Positions 34,730 to 44,311 of a stretch of 64,000 bases of DNA are shown one piece after another. The notes under the pieces were generated by a model. It was not told the DNA's origin and searched no databases. It worked only from the letters and a program-made list of their open reading frames with translations. Both the position numbers and the translations under genes were made by a program. Numbering within the stretch: the stretch's first letter is position 1; each line of letters opens with the position of its first letter. The DNA is from an uncultured Candidatus Melainabacteria bacterium (GTDB taxonomy: Bacteria; Cyanobacteriota; Vampirovibrionia; Gastranaerophilales; Gastranaerophilaceae): positions 62,001 to 126,000 of the forward strand of contig CANNUY010000004.1 of assembly GCA_947525005.1 (NCBI GenBank). Reading direction: 5' to 3'.

Positions 34730-34785
34730 GTCATTTCAGCGTGCTGTGAACTTTTTTACAGCAAGCGAAGAATCACTACATACAT
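34730..34785 (+). repeat. Short copy of the dispersed GTCATT repeat family
   Basis: GTCATTTCAGCGTGCTGTGA, then ACAGCAAGCGAAGAATCACT: the core unit only, just after the transglycosylase stop. TGCTGTGA and TTACAGCA can pair to form a hairpin. In other copies the equivalent arms differ but still pair. Confidence 0.75.
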
Positions 34786-34902
34786 ATTTCATAATATCAT
34801 TGAAATAGTGTAGAAAACTTCTAAAAACTCATATAAATGTTTGATACAAAAAACCCAATAATTTATTACAATCAATATATTGGGAATGGAGAGAATATTT
34901 AT

Positions 34903-35826
34903 ATGGTAAGACGAACAAATTCTAACCTTGCAAAGGTACTTGAGGTACAAAAACCTGATTTAAAGGTTGCAAAGGAAGTAAAAACTACTGCATACAACGA
35001 TATCAACTTAAAAAGTTGGAAAGACTACGATTATGTAAAGACTGATACGTTGTGGGAGTTTCCTAATCGTCTTAGAGAAGGTGGTCACTCTAACGAGTAT
35101 CACGGCAATTTTATACCTCAAATTGTTCAACAGTTTTATCATAGATATACAAAAGAAAATGATGTTGTATTGGATTTATTCTTTGGTTCAGGAACATCAG
35201 GAATTGAAGCTATCAATATGAATAGACGTTGTATTGGTGTTGAATTAAAAGAAGAACAAGCAGAATTAGTATCTGAAAAATTCACACCTAAACAACTCGT
35301 TACAGATGTGAATGTTATCTGTGCAGATTCTTCAAGCGAACTTGCTAAAGAAAAAATCAAGGCAAGATTAGATATTATGCGTGTTGAGAAAGCTCAATTA
35401 TTGATATTACACCCACCTTATGATGATATCATCAAATTTTCTGACAAAGAAGAAGACTTATCTAATTGTGCTACAACAGAAGAATTTTATGATGGGTTTG
35501 AAAAAGTTGCAAAAAACGGCTATGATTTATTAGAAGACAAACGATTTGCAGCACTTGTAATCGGAGATAAATACGCAAATGGAGAAATAATCTCTTTAGG
35601 ATTTGAATGCCAAGAACGTATGAAACGACTAGGTTTTGTTCATAAAGCAACAATCGTTAAGGATATGCAAGGTAACGAAAAAGCAAAAGGTAAAGATGCA
35701 AATCTTTGGAGATATAGAGCATTAGCTGGTGGATTTAACACCTTTAAACACGAATATATAATGATTTTCCAAAAAGATGAAGCTAGAAAACGCAAACTTG
35801 AAAAGTTGAATGCATCATTAAAATAA
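34903..35826 (+). CDS. Orphan DNA methyltransferase (N6-adenine/N4-cytosine type) with permuted motif order
   Basis: 307 residues from ATG 34903 (GGAGAG nine bases upstream); an earlier ATG at 34837 has no ribosome site. The AdoMet site is VVLDLFFGSGTSGIEAINM with RRCIGVELKEEQAEL. The catalytic motif is LLILHPPYDDIIKF, with His replacing the usual Asp/Asn/Ser of DPPY. Motif I comes before motif IV, the gamma-like order, although the segment around motif I resembles the end of beta-class N4/N6 methylases. No restriction endonuclease gene is adjacent. An RNA methyltransferase cannot be excluded. Confidence 0.72.
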   Translation: MVRRTNSNLAKVLEVQKPDLKVAKEVKTTAYNDINLKSWKDYDYVKTDTLWEFPNRLREGGHSNEYHGNFIPQIVQQFYHRYTKENDVVLDLFFGSGTSGIEAINMNRRCIGVELKEEQAELVSEKFTPKQLVTDVNVICADSSSELAKEKIKARLDIMRVEKAQLLILHPPYDDIIKFSDKEEDLSNCATTEEFYDGFEKVAKNGYDLLEDKRFAALVIGDKYANGEIISLGFECQERMKRLGFVHKATIVKDMQGNEKAKGKDANLWRYRALAGGFNTFKHEYIMIFQKDEARKRKLEKLNASLK

Positions 35827-35907
35827 GAAGGATAAAAATTAAATGTAAGCTATAAGCAAAGTTTTGAGGGTACTGATATAGAAACTACCCGAAAATGATA
35901 GAGAAGC

Positions 35908-35936
35908 TTGCAAATGCTAGTTGGTGATAATATAAT
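35908..35936 (+). promoter_or_regulatory. Promoter predicting a leaderless mRNA for the gene at 35943
   Basis: TTGCAA (35908-35913), exactly 17 bp, TATAAT (35931-35936), then six bases and ATG 35943. With the usual geometry, in which the last -10 base is position -7, the first transcribed base is the A of ATG. No Shine-Dalgarno sequence fits between. Confidence 0.65.
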
Positions 35937-35942
35937 AACGAT

Positions 35943-38900
35943 ATGAAGTGTCCTAAATGTAATTGTGAAATCAATGAGAAAGATAGAGTTTGCCCGAATT
36001 GTAACAGAGTTCTTTTGTTAGAATGTCCTATTTGTCATAAATTAAATAGGTCACCTATCTGTGAAGATTGTGGTTTTATTATAGTCAATAGATGTCATAA
36101 TTGCGGAAAATTCAACCAAACTATTATAGGAGAATGTCAATCCTGTGGATTTGACACCTATGTTAGTGCTGCCTTAAATGATGCAGAAGTAGAAGAATAT
36201 GGGTGTTTAGTCATTTCTTTCCCTAATATTGATAGACTTCGTGGGATTTTGAAGAAAAAACCTTTTACAAATTTTTATAACACTTTAAAAAAATATATCT
36301 TTGATTATGCAAAACAGAACGATATTCGAGCATCTATTGTTAACGACTTATTTGTTTTGAAATGCTACAAAGAAGTAACCACATTTTCTTCTATCAATAA
36401 AGCAGTAAAATCAGCCATAACATTGATGGATAAATTGGCAGAAGTTAGTTATAAACTAAAACTTAAAAAGAATTTCAAATTAACTTGCAAAATGACTATT
36501 CTAAAACGCTCTATTGAAGCTGAACGAAAACCTTATAACACAGGTTTGAACATAAAACTTGTGGAAACTGAAAACATTGATGAATATATGACAGGGTTAC
36601 AAATTATTACTGACCAGCACGTCAATAATATGATTTCACGTCAATACAAACAAGAAATGATATATTCTTCACAGATTGAAGATGAGCTGATTGAATTTTA
36701 CGAATTTCCATTAAGTGAAAACATTACTCCTCGATATGAAGAAGACTTGAATTTAAAACAAAACATTTTAACACGTCCTAAAATTATCCCTGGAGAACAG
36801 ATTATAAAAGAACAAGAAAAAGAAGGGACTAACACTAATAAAAATTCACCAATAGATTTTCAAACTAATTGCAAATTTATGATGGTAGAAGGGGTTGAAA
36901 TTCAATCAAAACTTGATGAAATTCTGTTACACAAATCTATAATTGCATTAAAATACAAAGAACAATTACAGATTGATTCAGGTGAAATTTATGACGTTGC
37001 AAAGAACATGAATAAAAGATTGCTTCATGCAGTTTGTTTAAAAGGTTTCAAATATTCACCTTATGCACTATTTGTTCAACTTATAGCCAATTACTTAGGC
37101 TATGACATCAAACTTGGAGATTTATCAGACTCTCAAAAAACAGAACTTTTAAAAATTGACAAGGACAACTTGCTATACAATCTGCTTACCCATAAAAAAT
37201 GTAATCAAAAGCCAAAAACATTACAAAAAAAGTATATTTCACTGTTTAAAAACTTTCTAAAACTACAAAAAAACACACTTATATATATTGAAAACTTTGA
37301 TTTAATTGATGAAACTTCATTGATGATATTTGAAAAAGTTTTTCATAAATTTTCTGAATACGATTTGACATTACTAGTAACAGTGCCTTACTCATATTTC
37401 TTGCACAAAGAAATTCCTGAGCTTATGTACAAGGACGAATACAAAGAAATAACTATCGTTAAATCGTCTTTTAATAAAATGTTATCAGCATTACCTTATG
37501 ACCTTTCAGAAGTAGAAAACTCTTATTACTTAAACAAAATCAAATATCAATGCTGTGGTGGAAATATGTATTTTAACCAAGCAATCAATTACTTAATTGA
37601 CTCTAACCTTTTTGTTAACAATAATGACAAATTGGTTCTTAACACAGGTAAAACTAACATTGTTCCAGCAACACTTGAACAATTAATAATAAAAAAGTTT
37701 GAACTATTAAACCAAAATGAATGTTATATTCTCGCATACGCAATATATTTAGGTGCAAACATTGATATTCAGCTTCTCAAACATTTAAGAATTGAAAACC
37801 TTGATGATGCTATTAAAACACTTTCAAAACAAGGATTTATATATGTATCAAACAATATTGTTAATATATCAAACTTCAAATTGATTAAAGCTTGTATAAC
37901 AACCTTCTTACAAGATGATATAAAAGCTATGCTTGAAAATAATATAAAAGAATACTTACCAAAAGAATCATATAACATCGTTAAAAAATATGAAATGTTG
38001 GTTGATGATATTTTCACTATATATGATTTATGCGAATATTCAATCAACAAAGGTGATTTTAATGCATATCTTAGAAACTGTAAGAGATTTTTAAAACACC
38101 TTTATTCAATATCTGATGATGAAATATCTGGTGATTTATTAGAGGCACGAGAAGATATTTATAATATACTATCCCAATATATCGACCAGTATCCATCTGA
38201 CAAAATTTATACAATAGCAAAAAATATATTAGAAGATTGTATCGAAAAAGGTGACGAAATAAAAGTTTTAAAGATTTCAAAACTTATGTTAAAATCTGCG
38301 ATGCTTGGTGAAAACTACAATATCGCCCAACAAAGTTTGCATAGAATATTGGTAAGACTTTCAAACCCTGCATTGACAAAACGTACAAATAGCAATCTTT
38401 TACAACAATTTGTATATTCTTGCACAAATGTCAAATTATTATTTTATACAGGAAACTTAAAAGGCTGTATCAATGCTTTAGATAATATTATTGATACAGT
38501 AAATAGTAACCCTGACTTTTTGATTAAAATTCATTCTAATAACAAAACAAAAAGTATTTTTTCATCATATCTTATGTCAGTAATTATTTATGGTGCAATC
38601 TCAAGAATATTATTGAATATGGACGATATTGAACCATTTATAACACGTATTGAAACCTTATTAGATGAAAAAATTCAATGGAAACCTTTAATATTGGCAC
38701 TAGAAAAACTGTTACACAATGAAGAATTCTCTATTGAAAATGAAGATATTTTCTATGATGTAACCTCAGATATTTTATTAGGGTTCTTAAATTCACACAA
38801 ATATTTTGAAAAAGATTACAATGAATTTGTTCAAGCTATTTACAAGATTAAAACTTATGCAAAAAAACACAAAGAAAACTTTGTTAATTTAGTATGTGAC

Positions 38901-39287
38901 TTATTGATTGGATACAGTTATCAAAGATTGGGTTCTTTTGAAAAGTCAAAATTAATATTCTCAGATGTATTAACGATTTCCCAAAAATCAGGAATGAGAT
39001 TTATTTCTGTACTTGCAGTATTCTTCCTAGCTAACTTAAAGTTCAATATGAAAGAATATGAAATTGCATTAAAATTAGTTGAAAACAATATTTCAACAAT
39101 CCTAAACATGCATTGTGACGAGTGTTTCATCTCTGTTCTAACAGGCATTTTATACGTAAATATATTATCAGCACAAAACAAACTTGAAGGTAATGAAAGA
39201 AAAATGCTTGAAAAAATAGATTATTGTTGCGAAAGATATAATTTAAACTATTTAAAAGAGTTAATGGGAGAATTAGCTAAACAGTAA
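35943..39287 (+). CDS. Large zinc-ribbon protein with degenerate cyclase/STAND-ATPase core and TPR-like tail
   Basis: 1114 residues. The first 75 carry paired CxxC knuckles (CPKCNCEI, CPNC, CPICHK, CEDCGF, CHNCGK, CQSCGF). About 85-260 is an alpha/beta region in the position where related proteins have a class III nucleotide-cyclase domain, but without catalytic motifs. About 310-560 resembles an AAA_16/STAND ATPase: a Walker-B-like segment is visible (TLIYIENFDLIDETSLMIFE), but no P-loop. About 640-1114 is helical, TPR-like (RLGSFEKSKLIFSDVLTISQ). It is probably a scaffold or sensor rather than an enzyme. Intracellular, no membrane segment. Confidence 0.6.
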   Translation: MKCPKCNCEINEKDRVCPNCNRVLLLECPICHKLNRSPICEDCGFIIVNRCHNCGKFNQTIIGECQSCGFDTYVSAALNDAEVEEYGCLVISFPNIDRLRGILKKKPFTNFYNTLKKYIFDYAKQNDIRASIVNDLFVLKCYKEVTTFSSINKAVKSAITLMDKLAEVSYKLKLKKNFKLTCKMTILKRSIEAERKPYNTGLNIKLVETENIDEYMTGLQIITDQHVNNMISRQYKQEMIYSSQIEDELIEFYEFPLSENITPRYEEDLNLKQNILTRPKIIPGEQIIKEQEKEGTNTNKNSPIDFQTNCKFMMVEGVEIQSKLDEILLHKSIIALKYKEQLQIDSGEIYDVAKNMNKRLLHAVCLKGFKYSPYALFVQLIANYLGYDIKLGDLSDSQKTELLKIDKDNLLYNLLTHKKCNQKPKTLQKKYISLFKNFLKLQKNTLIYIENFDLIDETSLMIFEKVFHKFSEYDLTLLVTVPYSYFLHKEIPELMYKDEYKEITIVKSSFNKMLSALPYDLSEVENSYYLNKIKYQCCGGNMYFNQAINYLIDSNLFVNNNDKLVLNTGKTNIVPATLEQLIIKKFELLNQNECYILAYAIYLGANIDIQLLKHLRIENLDDAIKTLSKQGFIYVSNNIVNISNFKLIKACITTFLQDDIKAMLENNIKEYLPKESYNIVKKYEMLVDDIFTIYDLCEYSINKGDFNAYLRNCKRFLKHLYSISDDEISGDLLEAREDIYNILSQYIDQYPSDKIYTIAKNILEDCIEKGDEIKVLKISKLMLKSAMLGENYNIAQQSLHRILVRLSNPALTKRTNSNLLQQFVYSCTNVKLLFYTGNLKGCINALDNIIDTVNSNPDFLIKIHSNNKTKSIFSSYLMSVIIYGAISRILLNMDDIEPFITRIETLLDEKIQWKPLILALEKLLHNEEFSIENEDIFYDVTSDILLGFLNSHKYFEKDYNEFVQAIYKIKTYAKKHKENFVNLVCDLLIGYSYQRLGSFEKSKLIFSDVLTISQKSGMRFISVLAVFFLANLKFNMKEYEIALKLVENNISTILNMHCDECFISVLTGILYVNILSAQNKLEGNERKMLEKIDYCCERYNLNYLKELMGELAKQ

Positions 39288-39340
39288 ATATATCCTATTG
39301 TTTATTATAAATATTTTATAGTTTGTGCTATTCTATATTT

Positions 39341-41212
39341 ATGAAAAAAGTGTGGGTATTAGTTTTAATTGTTTGTTTAATTATATTTAGTTGTATGCTT
39401 TGCATAAAAAAAGATACTCTAAACTCTGAATATACAATAGACACCACTAATATTAGAGAAAATCCATTAGCACAAAAGATTAATGGAAAGTATCCACTTC
39501 CAAAGACAGTTACAATAAATGGGGTTGATTATCTTCAATCGCAGACTCCTGTGGGTAAATTTGGCGGGAAATTTGTTACTTCAACAATTGGAGAAGGTCC
39601 AAAAACATTTAATCCATTCACTTCAACAGATGCAACTTCATCTAGTATGGCAGAGATGATGTATGACGGGTTGTTTACGTCTAATCCTATGAATGGTGAC
39701 GTTATACCTAAGTTGGCTAAATCGGTGAAGATAAAAGGTAATAATTATATTATTGAACTTAGAAAAGGCTTAAAATGGTCTGATGGAAAACCTATTACAG
39801 CAGATGATGTGATGTTTACGTGGAACGATATTATCTTTGCTGGACTTGGTAATACATCTACTCGTGATAGTATGATTATTGACGGTGAACTTCCTAAATT
39901 AACAAAGATTGATAACTATACTGTTATGTTTACTGTAAAGAAACAGTTTGCACCGTTTTTGAGAATGTTGTCTACTCCAATCGCTCCAAAACATTATTTT
40001 ACAAAAGATAAACATTGGAAAGAAAATTTTGATAGATTTTTGTCTTCAAATACTGACCCTTCAACGATTGTGTCTAGTGGCGCTTTTAGACTAAAAGAAT
40101 ATGTGCCAGCTCAAAGAGTAATTTTTGAAAAGAACCCTAACTATTACGAGATAAACAAAAACGGTGAAAAACTTCCTTATTTGGATAAGATTGTTTATTT
40201 GATTGTTGGTGATTTGAATAACGAAATTTTGAAATTTGAAGCAGGAGAACTTGATGAAATATCGTTAAAAGGTGGAAATGTCGCACGATATAAAGCTCGT
40301 GAAAATAACTCTGATTATATTATTTATAATCTTGGTGCTGATACAGGCACTATGTTTGTAACGATTAACCTTAATAACAGAAGTTATATTGAAAAAGGAG
40401 TAAAAAAGTATTATGTAAACCCTGTTAAACAAAAATGGTTTGGGGATATTAATTTTAGACGTGCGATTGATTATGCTATTGATAGGAAAAGTATGGTACA
40501 AAATATTGCTAACGGTATGGCAACACCTTTGTTTACAGCTGAAACACAGAACTCTGTGTTTATAAATAAGAACTTAAAAGGACACGACAAAAATCTTAAA
40601 CTCGCAAAATATTATTTGCAAAGAAGCGGATTTTATGAACGCAACGGCAAATTATATGACAAAACAGGTCATCTTGTAGAATTTGATTTATACACAAACG
40701 CAGGTAATACAGAAAGAGAAGCACTTGGAGTAATGCTTAAACAAGACCTTGCAGAACTAGGAATGCAGGTTAACTTTAAACCAATAGAATTTAATTCACT
40801 TGTAAACAAGATTACAAACTCATACGATTGGGATATGGTTATACTTGGTTTAACAGGAACTCCTGTTGAACCTCATAATGGCAAAAATGTTTGGTATTCA
40901 GGTGGACCACTTCATTTGTTTAACCAACGTCCTGTCAATAAACCTGTAACTGATAGGTCGGATTGGGAAAAACAAATTGATGAAATCTTTGATAAAGGAG
41001 CGTTGGTGCTTGATTTCAAATCAAGAAAAAAATACTATGACAAGTATCAGGAGATTATTTACAATCAAAAACCAATCATATACTTATATTCTCCAATTAG
41101 AATATACGCTATAAGGAATAAGTTTAAAAATATATATCCATCATCATTGTCAGGATTGACACATAATATTGTAGAAATTTATATTGATAACAATAAAGGA
41201 GCTGAAAAATAA
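39341..41212 (+). CDS. Peptide ABC transporter substrate-binding protein (SBP family 5)
   Basis: 623 residues from ATG 39341. The N-terminal hydrophobic segment runs into IIFSC, a possible lipobox, so it is likely a lipoprotein. SBP_bac_5 features: TIGEGPKTFNPFTSTDATS, MAEMMYDGLFTSNP, LRKGLKWSDGKPITADDVMF and FEKNPNYYE. It captures oligopeptides or related solutes for the permeases that follow. An extended -10 (TGCTATTCT, 39326-39334) lies six bases from the ATG with no ribosome site, suggesting a leaderless message. Its stop overlaps the next ATG (TAATG). Confidence 0.9.
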   Translation: MKKVWVLVLIVCLIIFSCMLCIKKDTLNSEYTIDTTNIRENPLAQKINGKYPLPKTVTINGVDYLQSQTPVGKFGGKFVTSTIGEGPKTFNPFTSTDATSSSMAEMMYDGLFTSNPMNGDVIPKLAKSVKIKGNNYIIELRKGLKWSDGKPITADDVMFTWNDIIFAGLGNTSTRDSMIIDGELPKLTKIDNYTVMFTVKKQFAPFLRMLSTPIAPKHYFTKDKHWKENFDRFLSSNTDPSTIVSSGAFRLKEYVPAQRVIFEKNPNYYEINKNGEKLPYLDKIVYLIVGDLNNEILKFEAGELDEISLKGGNVARYKARENNSDYIIYNLGADTGTMFVTINLNNRSYIEKGVKKYYVNPVKQKWFGDINFRRAIDYAIDRKSMVQNIANGMATPLFTAETQNSVFINKNLKGHDKNLKLAKYYLQRSGFYERNGKLYDKTGHLVEFDLYTNAGNTEREALGVMLKQDLAELGMQVNFKPIEFNSLVNKITNSYDWDMVILGLTGTPVEPHNGKNVWYSGGPLHLFNQRPVNKPVTDRSDWEKQIDEIFDKGALVLDFKSRKKYYDKYQEIIYNQKPIIYLYSPIRIYAIRNKFKNIYPSSLSGLTHNIVEIYIDNNKGAEK

Positions 41213-42177
41213 TGAAGTTTTACAAATTTATATTAAAACGAATACTTCAAACAATTCCTTTATTGTTTATTGTTTCAATAATCAGTTTTTTCATTATAAG
41301 GTTATCACCTGTAGACCCACTTGCAGAATTGAGATTAAACCCATCAATTTCACAAGAAACATTAGCAAAGGAAAGAGCTAGACTTGGACTTGATAAACCT
41401 ATTATTGTTCAATATGGACTATGGGCAAGTTCATTTGTTAGAGGAGATTTAGGCATAACATCTAGTGGAGAAAAAGTTTCTGTGAAGCTTGCTGAAAGAA
41501 TCCCTAACACATTACTTTTAACAAGTATTGTTATATTTATGACATGGATTGTAGGTATACCATTAGGGGTGCTTGGCGCAGTTTTTAATAAGAGTAAATA
41601 TGATAGGATACTTACTATATTCTCTAGTATAGGAATGGCGATACCGTCCTTCTTCTTTGCGATTTTATTGCTTATTTTTGCTGTTAAAACTGGTTGGTTT
41701 CCTGTTGGAGGCTTAACGAGTTATGATTATAACGAAATGAACTTCTTTGGTAAAGTTCTAGATATATCTAAACATTTGGTGTTACCTGTAACTGTCTTAT
41801 TTACTATATCGTTAGCAGGATTGCAACGCCAGATGAGAGCTAATATGCTTGAAGTTTTAGATAGCGATTATATCAAATTTGCAAGAGCAAAAGGAATTTC
41901 TGAATTTAAGGTAATTTTCAAACATGCATTAAGAAATGCTATGAATCCTATGATTACACTTTTAGGATTTGAATTTGCAGGGTTATTAAGTGGAGCAGCT
42001 TTGACTGAGTATGTTTTCCAATATCCAGGGTTAGGTAGATTGATACTTGAAGCAGTTTTAAAATCTGATATTAATCTTGTTATGGCATCTTTGATGATAG
42101 GTTCTATTATGTTAGTACTGGGCAATTTGTTAGCTGATATTCTTTTGATTATCACAGACCCAAGAGTTAGGGGGTAA
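41212..42177 (+). CDS. Peptide ABC transporter permease, OppB/DppB type
   Basis: 321 residues with six membrane segments. N-terminal signature FYKFILKRILQTIPLLFIVS and the EAA loop ARAKGISEFKVIFKHALRNA, which contacts the ATPase. GLLSGAALTEYVFQYPGLGR is typical of OppB/DppB. Translationally coupled to the binding protein by the TAATG overlap; three bases separate it from the second permease. Confidence 0.93.
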   Translation: MKFYKFILKRILQTIPLLFIVSIISFFIIRLSPVDPLAELRLNPSISQETLAKERARLGLDKPIIVQYGLWASSFVRGDLGITSSGEKVSVKLAERIPNTLLLTSIVIFMTWIVGIPLGVLGAVFNKSKYDRILTIFSSIGMAIPSFFFAILLLIFAVKTGWFPVGGLTSYDYNEMNFFGKVLDISKHLVLPVTVLFTISLAGLQRQMRANMLEVLDSDYIKFARAKGISEFKVIFKHALRNAMNPMITLLGFEFAGLLSGAALTEYVFQYPGLGRLILEAVLKSDINLVMASLMIGSIMLVLGNLLADILLIITDPRVRG

Positions 42178-42180
42178 GCG

Positions 42181-43248
42181 ATGTTCAAAGATATTATTAA
42201 ACAAATTTTCAAAGACAAATTCGCATCAGTTGCACTTATTATTCTAATATTTATGTATACGTGCATATTATTTGCTAATTTTATTGCACCTTATTCTAAC
42301 AATTTTTCAGATAGAAGTTTATCTTATGCTCCACCTTCTACAATTTATTTGATAGATGAAAATGGTAGATTTTCAAAACCTTATTTTTATAATTTCAAAA
42401 GGACTTTTGAACCTAAACTTTATCAAAATATTTATACATTAGACACTTCAAAAAAACATTATGTAAAAATACTTACAAAAGGCGAAGAATACAAGATTTG
42501 TGGAATAATACCTTGCTCAATCCATTTATTTGGGACAGATAAAGATGGAAGATTATTCTTGTTAGGAACGGATATAAACGGTCGAGATGTATTTTCTAGA
42601 CTTTTGTTTGGTGGAAGAATATCACTAACTATAGGTTTCTTAGCTTTATTTATACTATTTCCAATAGGCTTAATTTATGGTGGGATATCAGGTTATTTTG
42701 GTGGAAAAATTGACGTATTAATGATGAGATTTGCAGAAGCTGTTATGGCAATACCTAGTTTTTATTTACTTATTATACTTGCATCTATTTTGCCAGCAAA
42801 CATGACAAGCATACAACGGTTCACACTTATTGTGATAATACTTGCATTAATTGGTTGGGCAGGATTTGCGAGAGTAGTTCGAGGAATGGTACTTTCTATC
42901 AAAAACGAAGAATTTGTTCAATCTGCAAGAACCATTGGTGCATCAAAAATGAGAATAATTTTAAAACATATATTGCCACAGACGACTAGCTATGTAATTA
43001 TTGCAATGACCTTAAGTGTACCATCATATATATTATCAGAATCAGGCTTAAGCTTTTTGGGATTAGGTATACAACAACCAGATGCAAGCTGGGGTAATAT
43101 GCTGAAAGAAGCTCAAGAATATATCAATATTTTATATAGACCTTGGCTTTTAACTCCTGGAGTGTTGATTTTTATTGCAGTACTTTGCTTTAACTTGATT
43201 GGCGATACAGTACGAGATATTTTAGACCCTAAAGGCAAGATGAGATAA
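42181..43248 (+). CDS. Peptide ABC transporter permease, OppC/DppC type
   Basis: 355 residues. N-terminal membrane segment, a periplasmic insert of about 90 residues, GTDINGRDVFSRLLFGGRIS, then the permease core with EAA loop VQSARTIGASKMRIILKHIL and ESGLSFLGLGIQQPDASWGN, and ending GDTVRDILDPKGK. The insert before GTDINGRD is longer than in E. coli OppC. No ATPase gene (oppD/F) follows; the next genes are on the other strand. Confidence 0.93.
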   Translation: MFKDIIKQIFKDKFASVALIILIFMYTCILFANFIAPYSNNFSDRSLSYAPPSTIYLIDENGRFSKPYFYNFKRTFEPKLYQNIYTLDTSKKHYVKILTKGEEYKICGIIPCSIHLFGTDKDGRLFLLGTDINGRDVFSRLLFGGRISLTIGFLALFILFPIGLIYGGISGYFGGKIDVLMMRFAEAVMAIPSFYLLIILASILPANMTSIQRFTLIVIILALIGWAGFARVVRGMVLSIKNEEFVQSARTIGASKMRIILKHILPQTTSYVIIAMTLSVPSYILSESGLSFLGLGIQQPDASWGNMLKEAQEYINILYRPWLLTPGVLIFIAVLCFNLIGDTVRDILDPKGKMR

Positions 43249-43287
43249 CTGTCACTCAAATTAAAAAAAAACAACAGATTAATAAAT

Positions 43288-43680
43288 TTAATGCACAAAA
43301 TATTCAAGAGCCAATTCTAGTAAAGATTTTCCGAATAAGATAATACCTATAGAAACACTAATCATTGTGCATAACATAACAGCACCAGCTGATATATCTT
43401 TTGCCATACCAACCATTCTGTTATATTTATTATGGTATATAGAATCTAGAGTAAATTCAATCGCTGAATTTAACATTTCTGCACTAATAACAGAGGATAT
43501 TGCTAATAATAATATACAAAATCTGATTGCATCAAATTTCAATAATACACCTGCCGTCATAACAATTGATGCAACAATAAGATGCACTCTAATATTCTTC
43601 TCACTTTTTATTACTAATCTAAATCCTTTTCTTGCGTTTCGGAAAGTACTTCCAAAACCTTGTTGCTTGAATTTAGTCAT
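43288..43680 (-). CDS. dgkA: Diacylglycerol/undecaprenol kinase (DgkA family)
   Basis: 130 residues from ATG 43680 with GAAGGAG upstream; a longer in-frame start is rejected. Small trimeric membrane kinase with FRNARKGFRLVIKSEKNIRV, SAEMLNSAIEFTLDSIYHNK and VGMAKDISAGAVMLCTM, which hold the catalytic Glu residues. In Gram-positive-type versions it phosphorylates undecaprenol for wall synthesis. The pgpH-ybeY-dgkA order equals the Bacillus yqfF-yqfG-dgkA run, supporting undecaprenol kinase. It overlaps ybeY by 8 bp. Confidence 0.9.
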   Translation of the reverse strand: MTKFKQQGFGSTFRNARKGFRLVIKSEKNIRVHLIVASIVMTAGVLLKFDAIRFCILLLAISSVISAEMLNSAIEFTLDSIYHNKYNRMVGMAKDISAGAVMLCTMISVSIGIILFGKSLLELALEYFVH

Positions 43681-44311
43681 TATTATCTCCTTCGGGATTA
43701 TTTTCTTCAGTTTTAATAGATATTGGGTGTTCAAATATACCTGCATATTTCAAAGCCTTCTTTTGAACACTTACAACAAAATTATAATCTTCTTCTGTCT
43801 GATGGTCAAACCCTAACAAATGTAAAATTCCGTGTGCAATTAAGAAATATAGTTGATAATATTTATCAACACCTGTTTTTTCAGCCTCTTGTTCAATTTT
43901 ATCAAGTGCTATAATAATTTCACCAAGATTAACGTCACCATCTAATACAAACTTACTGTCATCATCAGCGAATATAGCAAAAGTAATAATATCTGCAACA
44001 TAATCCTTATCACGATAATCTCTATTAATCTGATGAGTTTTTTCTCCGTCACAAAATAAAATATCAAAAGTAACAGTGTCAAAATCAACACTACCAAGAC
44101 AAGATATTTCAAGCAAAGAGGCAATATCATCAGTAGATTGATTATTTTTATTGTTTAATTCTTCATCATTAGCACTTTGTGTTTCATCACCAGCTCCAAG
44201 ATAAAACTCAACAATTTTTCTTGTAACCTTAATTACTTCTGCCTCATCAAGTTCCCATTTAGGATAAATATTTTCTGTAAATACATTTATTGTTTTATTC
44301 ATTTTTACCAT
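43673..44311 (-). CDS. ybeY: Endoribonuclease YbeY (rRNA maturation factor)
   Basis: 212 residues with the zinc motif HGILHLLGFDH near residue 160 and INRDYRDKDYVADIITFAI. YbeY acts in 16S rRNA 3'-end maturation and ribosome quality control. It is about 50 residues longer than E. coli YbeY, mostly from an acidic insertion at 40-65 (QSANDEELNNKNNQSTDD) and an acidic tail. It overlaps pgpH by 17 bp. The start may be ATG 44302 instead. Confidence 0.92.
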   Translation of the reverse strand: MVKMNKTINVFTENIYPKWELDEAEVIKVTRKIVEFYLGAGDETQSANDEELNNKNNQSTDDIASLLEISCLGSVDFDTVTFDILFCDGEKTHQINRDYRDKDYVADIITFAIFADDDSKFVLDGDVNLGEIIIALDKIEQEAEKTGVDKYYQLYFLIAHGILHLLGFDHQTEEDYNFVVSVQKKALKYAGIFEHPISIKTEENNPEGDNND

